In this document: positions 21,862 to 30,497 of the stretch, piece after piece | Layout of the letters: every line of letters starts with the position of its first letter | Position numbering within the stretch: position 1 is the first letter of the stretch | Notes under the pieces: model-generated | Databases searched by the model: none | Told to the model about the DNA's origin: nothing | Seen by the model: only the letters and a program-made list of their open reading frames with translations | Made by a program: the position numbers and the translations under genes | NCBI RefSeq assembly: GCF_003205615.1 | Contig: NZ_PYBV01000034.1 | Coordinates: forward strand, 1-50,642 | DNA from: Micromonospora arborensis | GTDB lineage: Bacteria; Actinomycetota; Actinomycetes; Mycobacteriales; Micromonosporaceae | Direction of reading: 5' to 3' | DNA length: 50,642 bases

Positions 21862-24800
21862 GTGGCAGGCAAGGCCCGCGTACACGAGCTTGCAAAAGAG
21901 CTCGGGGTCGAGAGTAAGACCGTTCTCGCCAAGTTGAAGGAAATGGGCGAGTTCGTGAAGTCCGCGTCCAGCACCGTCGAGGCGCCCGTCGCCCGGCGGC
22001 TGCGTAACGCATTCGTCGCGTCCGCCGGTGCTCCGGCACCGGCCGCCCCGTCGGCGCCCGCGTCGACGCCGGCTTCGAATCCGACCCCGACGCTGTCCCC
22101 GACCCCGGGCGCGCCCCGGGTCTCGGCCAAGCCGATGCCGCCTCGGCGGCCGGCCGCGCCGGCACCCGGTCCGAAGCCGAAGGGTCCGGTGCCCGCCGCG
22201 CCGCAACCGGCGGCCCCGGTCGCCAAGCCGGCGAGTGCCCACGACATCGAGGTGGCGGCCGCGGAGGCGCGTGCCGCCGCGCTGAAGGCTGAGCAGGAGG
22301 CCGCGGTCAAGGCCGCGCAGGCCGCCCGCCAGCAGCAGCGGGACAACCCCGTTCGCCGGGAGCCTCCGGCAGACGGCAACCGTCCCGGCCCCGGCCCTCG
22401 GCCGGGTCCCGCCGCGATGCCCCCTCGTCCCGGTTCACCGGCAGCTCGTCCGAGCACGCCGGCACCGGGTCCGGGTGCCCGGCCGGGCGGTCGCCCGCCG
22501 GCGCGCGGCGCCGGTAACAACCCGTTCGGCATCCAGGGTGGCCAGCAGCAGCAGCGGCCCCCGGCCGCCGGTGCGGGTGGCCCCCGGCCCAACACCCCGG
22601 CGGGTATGCCGCCGCGGCCGAGCCCGAACTCCATGCCGCCGCGGCCCAGCCCGGCGTCCATGCCGAGTCAGCGTCCGGCTGCCGGTCGTCCCGGTCCCGG
22701 TGGCGCTGGTCGCCCCGGTGGCGGTGGCGCTGGTCGTCCCGGCGGTGGCGGCGGTGGTTTCCGTGGCGGTCCCGGCGGTGGCGCCGGCGGCGGTGGCGGT
22801 TACCGCGGCGGCCCTGGTGGCGGCGCGGGTGCCGGCGGTGGCGGTGGCTACCGTGGCGGTCCCGGCGGCGGTGGCGGTGCCCCCGGTGGCGGTTTCCGTC
22901 CGGGTGCTCCGTCCGGTGGCGGCGGTCGTCCGGGTGCGGGCGGTCGTGGCCGTGGCGGCGGCGCCGCGGGTGCCTTCGGGCGTCCGGGTGGCCGGCCGAC
23001 GCGCGGTCGCAAGTCCAAGAAGCAGCGCAGACAGGAGTTCGACAACCTGTCGGCTCCGACCATGAGCTCGGGTGCTCCCCGGGGTCAGGGTCAGGTCGTC
23101 CGGCTCTCCCGTGGCGCCTCGCTGTCCGACTTCGCCGACAAGATCAACGCCAACCCGGGTTCGCTGGTCCAGGAGATGTTCAACCTGGGCGAGATGGTCA
23201 CCGCGACCCAGTCCTGCTCTGACGACACCCTGCAGCTGCTGGGTGAGCACCTGGGCTTCGACATCCAGATCGTCAGCCCGGAGGACGAGGACCGCGAGCT
23301 GCTCGCGCAGTTCAACATCGACCTCGACGCGGAGGTGGCCGAGGAGCGTCTGGTCAGCCGTGCGCCGGTGGTGACCGTCATGGGTCACGTCGACCACGGT
23401 AAGACCAAGCTGCTCGACGCGATCCGTAAGGCGAACGTCGTTGCCGGTGAGGCGGGTGGCATCACCCAGCACATCGGTGCGTACCAGGTGCACGTTCCGC
23501 ACGATGGTGTGGACCGCGCGGTGACCTTCATCGACACCCCGGGTCACGAGGCGTTCACCGCCATGCGTGCTCGTGGTGCCCAGGTGACGGACATCGTGAT
23601 CCTGGTGGTCGCGGCCGACGACGGCGTGATGCCGCAGACCATCGAGGCGTTGAACCACGCCAAGGCGGCCGATGTGCCGATCGTGGTCGCGGTCAACAAG
23701 GTCGACAAGCCCGACGCGAACCCGGACAAGGTCCGCCAGCAGCTCACCGAGTACGGCCTGGTCGCCGAGGAGTACGGCGGCGAGACCATGTTCGTCAACG
23801 TGGCAGCCAAGCCGGGCATCGGCATCGAGGAGTTGCTCGAGGCTGTCCTGCTGACCGCCGACGCGTCGCTGGAGCTGACCGCTCCGATCGACGGGCCGGC
23901 GCAGGGTGTGGCCATCGAGGCGCACCTGGACAAGGGTCGCGGTGCGGTGGCGACGGTGCTCGTGCAGAAGGGCACCCTGCGGGCGGGCGACTCGATCGTC
24001 GCCGGCGGGGCGCACGGCCGGGTCCGGGCCATGCTCGACGAGAACGGCAACCAGCTCTCCGAGGCTGGGCCGGCCCGTCCGGTCATGGTTCTGGGTCTGA
24101 CCGCGCCGCCCGGTGCGGGTGACACGTTCCTCGCCGCGGCGGACGACCGCACGGTGCGGCAGATCGCCGAGCAGCGGCAGGCGCGGCGGCGGGCGGCGGC
24201 ATTCGCCAACTCCCGTGGTCGGGCCACTCTTGAGACGCTCATGGAGCAGCTCAAGGAGGGCGAGAAGACGTCGCTCAACCTCATCCTCAAGGGCGATGTC
24301 TCTGGTTCGGTGGAGGCCCTGGAGGACGCGCTGTTCAACCTCGACATTCCCGAGGAGGTCCAGCTCAAGGTCCTCGACCGGGGTGTCGGCGCGATCACCG
24401 AGAGCAACGTCATGCTCGCGAGTGCCTCGTCCGAGCCGGTCACGATCATCGGCTTCAACGTGCGGGCCTCGAACAAGGTCCGTGAGATGGCCGACCGCGA
24501 GGGCGTGGAGATCCGGTATTACACCGTCATCTACCAGGCCATCGAGGAGATCGAGGCAGCGCTCAAGGGCCTGCTCAAGCCGGAGTACGAGGAGGTCGAG
24601 CTGGGCAGCGCGGAGATCCGCGACGTCTTCCGCTCGTCCAAGATCGGCAACATCTCCGGTTGCATCGTCCGGTCGGGCATCATCCGACGCAACGCGAAGG
24701 CTCGACTGCTTCGGGACGGGACGGTCGTGGCGGACAACCTCACGATCACCTCGCTCAAGCGGTTCAAGGACGACGCCACCGAGGTCCGCGAGGGCTTCGA

Positions 24801-24888
24801 GTGTGGTCTGACCCTGGGTGGTTACAACAACGTCCAGGTCGGCGACGTCATCGAGACCTTCGAGATGCGGGAGAAGGTTCGCGCCTGA
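21862..24888 (+). CDS. infB: Translation initiation factor IF-2
   Basis: The 1008-residue GTPase brings initiator tRNA to the 30S subunit. Residues 1-55 are the IF2_N helical domain (VHELAKELGVESKTVLAKL). Roughly 60-395 is a Pro/Ala/Gly/Arg-rich linker with GGYRGGPGGG-type repeats. The G domain follows with GHVDHGKT (508-515), DTPGHEAF and NKVDKPD, then beta-barrel domains II-IV. GTG 21862 is preferred to an in-frame start at 21850 because GAGGAG lies just upstream and VAGKARVHEL matches the usual N terminus. The long linker is larger than in most bacteria but normal for actinomycetes. Confidence 0.96.
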   Translation: MAGKARVHELAKELGVESKTVLAKLKEMGEFVKSASSTVEAPVARRLRNAFVASAGAPAPAAPSAPASTPASNPTPTLSPTPGAPRVSAKPMPPRRPAAPAPGPKPKGPVPAAPQPAAPVAKPASAHDIEVAAAEARAAALKAEQEAAVKAAQAARQQQRDNPVRREPPADGNRPGPGPRPGPAAMPPRPGSPAARPSTPAPGPGARPGGRPPARGAGNNPFGIQGGQQQQRPPAAGAGGPRPNTPAGMPPRPSPNSMPPRPSPASMPSQRPAAGRPGPGGAGRPGGGGAGRPGGGGGGFRGGPGGGAGGGGGYRGGPGGGAGAGGGGGYRGGPGGGGGAPGGGFRPGAPSGGGGRPGAGGRGRGGGAAGAFGRPGGRPTRGRKSKKQRRQEFDNLSAPTMSSGAPRGQGQVVRLSRGASLSDFADKINANPGSLVQEMFNLGEMVTATQSCSDDTLQLLGEHLGFDIQIVSPEDEDRELLAQFNIDLDAEVAEERLVSRAPVVTVMGHVDHGKTKLLDAIRKANVVAGEAGGITQHIGAYQVHVPHDGVDRAVTFIDTPGHEAFTAMRARGAQVTDIVILVVAADDGVMPQTIEALNHAKAADVPIVVAVNKVDKPDANPDKVRQQLTEYGLVAEEYGGETMFVNVAAKPGIGIEELLEAVLLTADASLELTAPIDGPAQGVAIEAHLDKGRGAVATVLVQKGTLRAGDSIVAGGAHGRVRAMLDENGNQLSEAGPARPVMVLGLTAPPGAGDTFLAAADDRTVRQIAEQRQARRRAAAFANSRGRATLETLMEQLKEGEKTSLNLILKGDVSGSVEALEDALFNLDIPEEVQLKVLDRGVGAITESNVMLASASSEPVTIIGFNVRASNKVREMADREGVEIRYYTVIYQAIEEIEAALKGLLKPEYEEVELGSAEIRDVFRSSKIGNISGCIVRSGIIRRNAKARLLRDGTVVADNLTITSLKRFKDDATEVREGFECGLTLGGYNNVQVGDVIETFEMREKVRA

Positions 24889-24904
24889 TCCGGCAGTGAC
24901 ACGC

Positions 24905-24946
24905 TGATCAAGGGGTTTACGCCGAACGGCGTAAACCCCTTGATCA
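24905..24946 (+). terminator. Perfect 20-bp hairpin after infB
   Basis: Arms 24905-24924 and 24927-24946 are perfectly complementary (TGATCAAGGGG...CCCCTTGATCA) around a 2-nt centre. It begins 16 bp after the infB stop and is the likely terminator of the rimP-nusA-ylxR-infB transcript. No U-tract follows, as is common in this phylum. Confidence 0.8.
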
Positions 24947-24964
24947 TGCGGGGCGGGTTGGCGG

Positions 24965-24970
24965 TATCGT
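24965..24970 (+). promoter_or_regulatory. TATCGT -10 element, leaderless start of DUF503 gene
   Basis: TATCGT ends 8 nt before the ATG at 24979, and no Shine-Dalgarno is seen. TTGATC at 24940 may serve as a -35 with a long 19-bp spacer. It restarts transcription after the infB terminator. Confidence 0.4.
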
Positions 24971-24978
24971 CCGGGGCG

Positions 24979-25275
24979 ATGTTTACCGGAACCGCGGTCT
25001 TCGACCTGCTGCTGCCGGGTGACTCCCGGTCGCTCAAAGCCAAGAGATCATATGTACGGCCGATCGTGGCGGCGCTACGCCGCTTCGAGGTGTCGGCCGC
25101 CGAGGTGGGGGCGCTCGACCTGCATGGTCGAGCGCAGATAGCGGTGGCCGTGGTGGCCGCCGAGACGGGGCACGTCCGCGAGGTGCTCGACTCCTGTGAG
25201 CGTCTGGTGGCCGGCCGCCCCGAGGTCGAGTTGTTGTCGGTGCGGCGCCGGCTGTACGGCGTGGACGACGACTGA
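24979..25275 (+). CDS. DUF503 family protein
   Basis: The 98-residue protein matches DUF503 (YlxP-like): GTAVFDLLLPGDSRSLKAKRS, RPIVAALRRFEVSAAEVGA and the C-terminal SVRRRLYGVDDD. It is commonly found between infB and rbfA; its function is unsettled, though a ribosome-linked role is suspected from context. Conserved sequence begins at MFTGTAVF, so ATG 24979 is used rather than an earlier in-frame start that lies in the terminator arm. Confidence 0.88.
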   Translation: MFTGTAVFDLLLPGDSRSLKAKRSYVRPIVAALRRFEVSAAEVGALDLHGRAQIAVAVVAAETGHVREVLDSCERLVAGRPEVELLSVRRRLYGVDDD

Positions 25276-25401
25276 CCACGGTGCCGGCTGTGCCGGGCGA
25301 CCGGTGCGGCCGCGAAGGTAGTGTTCGAGATGTTGGCCGGTCGGCCGGCGGCCTCCGGGTCGCCGGGTCGACCGGGAGCAGGACGCCGTGGAGGTGGCGA
25401 G

Positions 25402-25902
25402 ATGTCTGATCCGGCCAAGGTACGCCGGCACGCGGAACGGGTGCGTGAGCTGGTCGCGTCGGTGGTGCGGAGCCAGATCAAGGACCCGCGGCTCGGGATG
25501 ATCACCATCACCGACGCCCGGATCACCGCGGACCTGCGTGACGCGACGGTCTTCTACACCGTGCTCGGTGACGCGGTGGCCCAGGCGGACACCGCCGCGG
25601 CGCTGGAGAGCGCCAAGGGGCTGTTGCGCAGCACGGTCGGCAAGGCGCTCGGGTTGCGGCATTCGCCGACGCTCACGTTCGTCCTGGACGACGTGCAGGA
25701 CCAGGTCAAGCACATCGACGACCTGCTCGCCGCCGCGCGCAACGCCGACGCCGAGGTGCAGCGGCTCGCCGCCCAGGCGAAGTACGCGGGTGAACCGCAG
25801 CCGTACCGGGTGGATGACGAGACGGATGAGGCCGATGAGACGGAGGAGGCCGACGAGGCCACCGACGTCAAGGACACCCCGCGGGGTGGGGAAACGCGGT
25901 GA
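25402..25902 (+). CDS. rbfA: Ribosome-binding factor A
   Basis: The 166-residue protein has the RbfA KH-like fold (VRRHAERVRELVASVV, IKDPRLGMITITDARI, LGLRHSPTLTFVLDD), which assists late 16S rRNA maturation. After the core (about residue 125) it has a Glu/Asp-rich tail with DETDEADETEEADEA, longer than in many homologues. ATG 25402 follows GGAGG by 7 nt. The next gene overlaps it by four bases (GTGA). Confidence 0.94.
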   Translation: MSDPAKVRRHAERVRELVASVVRSQIKDPRLGMITITDARITADLRDATVFYTVLGDAVAQADTAAALESAKGLLRSTVGKALGLRHSPTLTFVLDDVQDQVKHIDDLLAAARNADAEVQRLAAQAKYAGEPQPYRVDDETDEADETEEADEATDVKDTPRGGETR

Positions 25903-26957
25903 CCAGCACCGCCCGTGTCCCGCTCGCCGGGGCGGCCGGGGCCGGCCCCGTCGAGACGGACTGGGCTGCGGCCGAGGCGCTGGTGCGGGCTCTCCCGCCG
26001 AGCGGTCGGGTGCTGCTGATCTGTCACGTCAACCCGGACGGCGACGCGCTGGGCAGCATGCTCGGCTTCGGTCTGGGTCTGCGGCAGTTCGGCGTACGCG
26101 AGGTGCAGGCAACTTTTCCCGGGCCGCCGGAGGTGCCCGAGCCGTTCCGCGGGCTGCCCGGGCTGGACCTGCTGGTCCCGGCGAGCGCCGCGGATCCGGC
26201 ACCTGATCTGGTGATCTGCTTCGACGCGGCGAGCGAGTCACGCCTCGGTGAGCTGGCCGGGCGGTTGTCGACCGCTCCGGCGGCGCTGGTGCTCGATCAC
26301 CACGCCTCCAACGCCGGCTTCGGCACGGTCAACCTGGTCGACCCGGGTGCCGCGGCGACGTCGGTGGTGGCCGAGCAGTTGCTGGCCCGGCTCGGGGTGG
26401 TGGTGGATCCGGCCATCGCCGAGTGCCTCTACGTGGCGCTGACCACGGACACTGGTTCGTTCCGGTTCGAGGCGACCACGCCGGCGGTCCACCAGTTGGC
26501 CGCCCGGTTGCTGGCGACCGGCATCTCGCCCGGTGACATCTCCCGGCGGGTCTTCGACACCCGGCCCTTCGGCGCGGTTCGCCTCTTCGGTGAGGTGCTC
26601 GGGCGGGCACAGTTGGAGCCGGCCGCTGCTGACGGCCGAGGGTTGGTCTGGACCTTCGCCACCCTGGACGACCTGGCCCGGCACGACCAGAGGCCGTACG
26701 TGCTGGAGGCGTTGATCGATTCGGTACGGTGCACCGCCGAGGCGGATGTGAGCTGTGTGTTGAAGCAGACCACGCCCGGCGAGTGGGCGGTGTCGATGCG
26801 CAGCAAGGGCGCGGTGGACGTCAGCCGGGTCGCGGTCACGCTGGGCGGTGGTGGTCACCGGTTCGCGGCCGGTTTCACCGGTCGGGGCAGCGCCGAGCAG
26901 GTGGTCGAGTCGATTCGCGGCCAACTGGACGCGGCACTGATCCACCCCCGCGGCTGA
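25899..26957 (+). CDS. DHH-family phosphoesterase (NrnA-type nanoRNase/pAp phosphatase)
   Basis: The 352-residue enzyme shows CHVNPDGDALGS (metal-binding Asp residues), LVLDHHASN (DHH motif) and C-terminal GGGGHRFAAGFTG (DHHA1). NrnA-like members degrade 2-5-nt RNAs and dephosphorylate pAp. GTG 25899 overlaps the rbfA stop, so the two are co-translated, linking RNA turnover with ribosome maturation. The exact activity (nanoRNase, pAp or c-di-nucleotide hydrolysis) is not decided by sequence. Confidence 0.88.
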   Translation: MTSTARVPLAGAAGAGPVETDWAAAEALVRALPPSGRVLLICHVNPDGDALGSMLGFGLGLRQFGVREVQATFPGPPEVPEPFRGLPGLDLLVPASAADPAPDLVICFDAASESRLGELAGRLSTAPAALVLDHHASNAGFGTVNLVDPGAAATSVVAEQLLARLGVVVDPAIAECLYVALTTDTGSFRFEATTPAVHQLAARLLATGISPGDISRRVFDTRPFGAVRLFGEVLGRAQLEPAAADGRGLVWTFATLDDLARHDQRPYVLEALIDSVRCTAEADVSCVLKQTTPGEWAVSMRSKGAVDVSRVAVTLGGGGHRFAAGFTGRGSAEQVVESIRGQLDAALIHPRG

Positions 26958-27065
26958 CACCGGCGAATCGAATCGCCGCCGTCGATCGGTTGGCCCGGAA
27001 GATCAGGGTCAGTTCCGGGGAGTGTTGGTCTTCCCGCGCTCCGTGAGACCGGGAAGAATTGCGGG

Positions 27066-27473
27066 ATGGAGCAGCCGCACGACCTCACCGTGGAGGCCCC
27101 CCGCGCCTGGGACCGGCCCGCCGTCTCCGTTCCCGTCCTCGTCTGTCTGTCGCTCGTCGGTGGTCGGTTCGTCTCGTTCTCCACCGAGGCGAATTTGTTC
27201 ACCCTCGGCACCGGTGGGGTGCTGATCTGGCTCGGTCTGAGCAATCGGGTGCCCCGCCGACCGGCGCCGCGTCGCCTGGGCGCCGGGGCGGTCTGGTGGG
27301 CGGTGCCGGTGGTGGTCTTCGGGGTCTTCGAGGGCGTGACCTTCGTGCTGGCGGTTGGTGACGACTTCCCCACCTTCTCCCGGCTGGCCGACCCTCTCCT
27401 GGAGGATCACCTGACCCGGTCGGCGGCGTGGTTCGCCTGGCTGGCCGCCTTCTGGGGGCTGGTGCGGCGATGA
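27066..27473 (+). CDS. Uncharacterised membrane protein
   Basis: The 135-residue protein has about four hydrophobic segments (roughly 20-33, 46-58, 74-95, 118-132) and a short polar N terminus. I recognise no family. A weak GGGAAG lies upstream of ATG 27066. Its stop overlaps the start of the next small membrane protein (ATGA), so the two are likely co-translated and may form a complex. Confidence 0.7.
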   Translation: MEQPHDLTVEAPRAWDRPAVSVPVLVCLSLVGGRFVSFSTEANLFTLGTGGVLIWLGLSNRVPRRPAPRRLGAGAVWWAVPVVVFGVFEGVTFVLAVGDDFPTFSRLADPLLEDHLTRSAAWFAWLAAFWGLVRR

Positions 27474-27682
27474 TGCGAGCGCTCGCGATAGGCGGTTTCC
27501 TCACCGCGCTGGCCCTCTTCGCGTTGGTGGAGTGGATGGCCCGGCGGGAGGGCTCCCGGATCCCCACCCTGGGTGAGGTCTGCGCGTACGTGATGCGCTA
27601 TGAGGTCGGCCCGGTGCCGGTGGGCCGGATCGGTCTGTTCGGGTTCTGGTGGTGGCTGGGGTGGCACTTTTTGGCCCGTTGA
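27470..27682 (+). CDS. Small two-segment membrane protein
   Basis: The 70-residue protein has two membrane segments (about 5-21 and 52-68) separated by a loop with EWMARREGSRIPTLGE. It overlaps the preceding gene by four bases. I recall similar small actinobacterial proteins of unknown function but cannot name a role. The ATG at 27470 is directly followed by a second ATG, so the start may be one codon later. Confidence 0.7.
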   Translation: MMRALAIGGFLTALALFALVEWMARREGSRIPTLGEVCAYVMRYEVGPVPVGRIGLFGFWWWLGWHFLAR

Positions 27683-27952
27683 GCCGGGTCGCCACCTGTC
27701 CAAATGGCGGGAACCGGAAGCAGCATGTGGACCTGAACGATAACTTGGGAGACGGGCCGGTGCCGCGTGGCGGTGCAGGTCATGGGTGGTGGTGCCACAC
27801 CTCGTGCCGCCTCCCTCCAGGGTCGGACCGACCCGGGCTCACGTTGCCCAGCCGGCTGCTCCGGTAACCCCGGACCGCCGTGGGGCGCTCAGCACGACCG
27901 CCCGCGAGGGTCGCCGCGTGTCGGCGGCTCGCGCCCTGGAAGGAGCGCCACC

Positions 27953-28045
27953 ATGCCGAACAAGCCCAAGCCCGAGACCAGCACCGACGACGCCCGTGAG
28001 CAGGCTCGCCGCGCCCTGCAGACCTCGATGGACACCCGTCAGTAG
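27953..28045 (+). CDS. 30-residue hydrophilic micro-ORF
   Basis: ATG 27953 is preceded by GGAAGGAG at 7-8 nt, one of the best ribosome binding sites in the window. The 30 residues (MPNKPKPETSTDDAREQARR...MDTRQ) are hydrophilic, with a short amphipathic helix. High G/C at third positions continues to the TAG stop. No family recognised. It lies alone after a 270-bp stretch (27683-27952) in which I see no other gene. Confidence 0.6.
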   Translation: MPNKPKPETSTDDAREQARRALQTSMDTRQ

Positions 28046-28136
28046 GCCAAGTCCGCGGTTGACCGCCACCCACCGACGGGAGTAAGCCCTCGGCGGGATT
28101 GCGATCCTTACCGCGCTCGTGCCAGGATCGGCGGCG

Positions 28137-29465
28137 ATGAGCCACACCGCCACCGCTGCCGCCCAGCGATCCGCCTCGCCTCGCCGGATCGCCAGCCTCG
28201 CCCTACCGGCCCTCGTGGTGCTCGCCGCCGAGCCGCTCTACGTGCTTGTCGACACGGCCGTGGTCGGTCACCTCGGCCGGGTGCCGCTCGCCGCGCTCGC
28301 CGTCGGCGGCACGGTGCTGACGCTCACCGCCTGGGTCGGCACCGTCGTCGCGTACGGCACGACCGGGCGCGCGGCCCGCCGCTTCGGCGCAGGCGACCGG
28401 GCGGCCGCGGTGGCCGAGGGCGTCCAGTCGTCCTGGCTGGCGTTCGGTGTCGGTCTGCTGGTCGCGATCGGGATGCAGTTCGGCGCGGGCGCGCTCGCGC
28501 GTACCCTCGCCGGCGGTGGTGGCGACGTGGCCGACGCCGCCGCGCACTGGCTGCGGATCGCGGCCCTCGGCGCCCCCGGTCTGCTGCTCGCCGCCGCCGG
28601 CAACGGCTGGTTGCGCGGTGTGCAGGACACTCGCCGCCCGTTGTTCTTCGTGCTCGGCCCCAATGTGCTCTCCGCGCTGCTCTGCCCGCTGCTGGTCTAC
28701 CCCGGTGGCCTGGGCCTGGTCGGTTCGGCGGTGGCCAACGTCGTCGCGCAGACGCTCTGCGGGGTGCTCTTCGCCGCCGCGTTGGTCGCCGAGCGGGTGT
28801 CGCTGCGGCCCCGGCCCCGCGTGATCCGCCAGCAGTTGGTGCTCAGCCGGGACCTGCTGATCCGGGGGCTGGCGTTCCAGGCCAGCTTCCTCTCCGCGAC
28901 CGCCGTCGCCGCCCGCTTCGGCGCCGCCGCCGTCGGGGCCCACCAGATCGCCCTGCAGCTCTGGTTCTTCGCCGCGCTGGTGCTCGACGCGCTGGCCATC
29001 GCCGCGCAATCGCTGGTCGGCGCCGCGCTCGGCGCCGGCGACGACGCGGCCGCCCGGGCGCTCGCCCGCCGGATCGGGCTGCTCGGCGGCGTCTGCGGCG
29101 TCGGCTTCGCGCTGCTCGTCGCCGCCGGCGCCGGCGTCGTGCCGTCGTGGTTCAGCTCCGATGCGGCGGTACGCGAGCAGGCCATGGTGGCCTGGCCGTG
29201 GTTCGTCGTCATGCTGCCGCTGGGCGGAGTGGTGTTCGCCCTCGACGGTGTGCTGATCGGCGCCGGCGACGTTCGGTACCTGCGCAACCTCACCATCGTG
29301 GCGGCGTTCGGCGGCTTCCTGCCGGCCATCTGGCTGACGTACTGGTTGGATCTCGGGCTGGGCGGCATCTGGGCCGGGCTCACCCTGTTCGTGGTGATCC
29401 GACTGGTCGCGCTGCTGCTGCGCCTGCGTAACGGCAGCTGGGCGGTGACCGGCGCGGTCCGCTGA
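28137..29465 (+). CDS. MATE-family efflux transporter (DinF-like)
   Basis: The 442-residue protein has about 12 membrane segments and MATE features: PLYVLVDTAVVGHLG near the N terminus, GNGWLRGVQDTRRPL mid-protein, and the second-half repeat QASFLSATAVAARFGAAAVGAHQIALQL. It would export cationic or other small compounds using Na+ or H+. ATG 28137 is chosen; GTG 28119 gives a 6-residue extension. The SD is weak (AGGA 9 nt upstream). It converges on the gene at 29483. Confidence 0.88.
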   Translation: MSHTATAAAQRSASPRRIASLALPALVVLAAEPLYVLVDTAVVGHLGRVPLAALAVGGTVLTLTAWVGTVVAYGTTGRAARRFGAGDRAAAVAEGVQSSWLAFGVGLLVAIGMQFGAGALARTLAGGGGDVADAAAHWLRIAALGAPGLLLAAAGNGWLRGVQDTRRPLFFVLGPNVLSALLCPLLVYPGGLGLVGSAVANVVAQTLCGVLFAAALVAERVSLRPRPRVIRQQLVLSRDLLIRGLAFQASFLSATAVAARFGAAAVGAHQIALQLWFFAALVLDALAIAAQSLVGAALGAGDDAAARALARRIGLLGGVCGVGFALLVAAGAGVVPSWFSSDAAVREQAMVAWPWFVVMLPLGGVVFALDGVLIGAGDVRYLRNLTIVAAFGGFLPAIWLTYWLDLGLGGIWAGLTLFVVIRLVALLLRLRNGSWAVTGAVR

Positions 29466-29482
29466 CGCCGCCGCCCCGCCGG

Positions 29483-30487
29483 TCAGCAGCGCGTGGTCGT
29501 CGGCGCGGGCGCGTCGAGGTCGAAGATCGTGCCCGGGTCACCCGCGGGAATCCGGTCCCGGTGCACGTCGGCCACCCAGAACTGCTCGTGTACCCAACCG
29601 TCCCGCAGCGCGTCACAGTCCGCGTTCCAGGTCACGGCATCTGCCGAGGTGATCCAGAGGCCTCGGGCGGAGGCCGGCACGTCGTCCGGGTGCGGCACCT
29701 GCCACACCACGCGGTCGCGCAGCGCCACCACGCTGGCGCCGGCGGGTGCCCGCAGGTCCACGTCGAACGGGTACGCCCAGACGAACTCCGTGGAGACCTC
29801 CAGTACCCGGATGCCGTTCGCCTTGGTGGCCCGGTAACTGATCCGGCCGTCGGCGCGGGCACCAGGCTCCCACTCCGACGGCGACGCCATCCGGGTCGCG
29901 TACCGCAGGAAGCTGTTGTTGGAGAAGTCCGCCCGGATCTGCTCGCGGGTGTCCGGGGCGAGCAACGCGAGGAACGGCTCCGGGTCGCCCATGAACATCG
30001 AGATGTCGATCCGGCTCTCGACCAGTGCCTTGCGCACCGATTCCAGCGCGGTCCGCACCTGGGTCTCGGTGAACGGCCCGGTCCCCTTGGCCGCCGGCAT
30101 CCGCACGGCCTCCTCGGCTGGCGCGAAGGAGGCCGCCGGCGACCCGGCGAACAGGTCCCGTGGCTCGCCGACCCTGCTCAGCGGTGGCGTCGGGCTCGCT
30201 GTGGGGCTCGCCGAGGCGGACGCGCCGCCGCCACCGGTGATCCGGCCGACAAGCACCACGCCGCCGACGACCATCAGCAGCGCCAGCACCAGCCCGAGGC
30301 CGACCAGCAGTGCCCCGTTGTGCCGGGCCGAGAAGAAGCGGACGCGGTCCCATCCGGTGGGTTGGTGCTCGGTCTGCGAGGACCGCATCCACTCCGGTAG
30401 CTGCACCGGGTTGACCTGCGCGACCGCGGCCGGTGGCGGCTCGACCGGGTCCTTCGGCGTGGGCTCGTTCGGCGACGTGTGTTCCAT
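29483..30487 (-). CDS. Single-pass membrane protein with LPEWMR motif
   Basis: The 334-residue protein has a cytoplasmic N terminus with QLPEWMRSS (about 30-38), one membrane segment (about 60-83), a Ser/Pro/Thr linker (SASASPTASPTPP) and an extracytoplasmic domain (about 110-334) that includes ESRIDISMFMGDPEPFLALL and ends in TTTRC. ATG 30487 has GGAGGAA directly upstream. No family recognised. It follows, by 10 bp, another gene carrying the same LPEWMR motif, so the two probably work together. Confidence 0.7.
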   Translation of the reverse strand: MEHTSPNEPTPKDPVEPPPAAVAQVNPVQLPEWMRSSQTEHQPTGWDRVRFFSARHNGALLVGLGLVLALLMVVGGVVLVGRITGGGGASASASPTASPTPPLSRVGEPRDLFAGSPAASFAPAEEAVRMPAAKGTGPFTETQVRTALESVRKALVESRIDISMFMGDPEPFLALLAPDTREQIRADFSNNSFLRYATRMASPSEWEPGARADGRISYRATKANGIRVLEVSTEFVWAYPFDVDLRAPAGASVVALRDRVVWQVPHPDDVPASARGLWITSADAVTWNADCDALRDGWVHEQFWVADVHRDRIPAGDPGTIFDLDAPAPTTTRC

Positions 30488-30497
30488 CGTTCCTCCG

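Noticed and set aside
27683..27952. Riboswitch or structured ncRNA before the micro-ORF
   Set aside because: I compared it by eye with SRP, RNase P, tmRNA and common riboswitch cores and found no convincing match; it remains an unassigned stretch.
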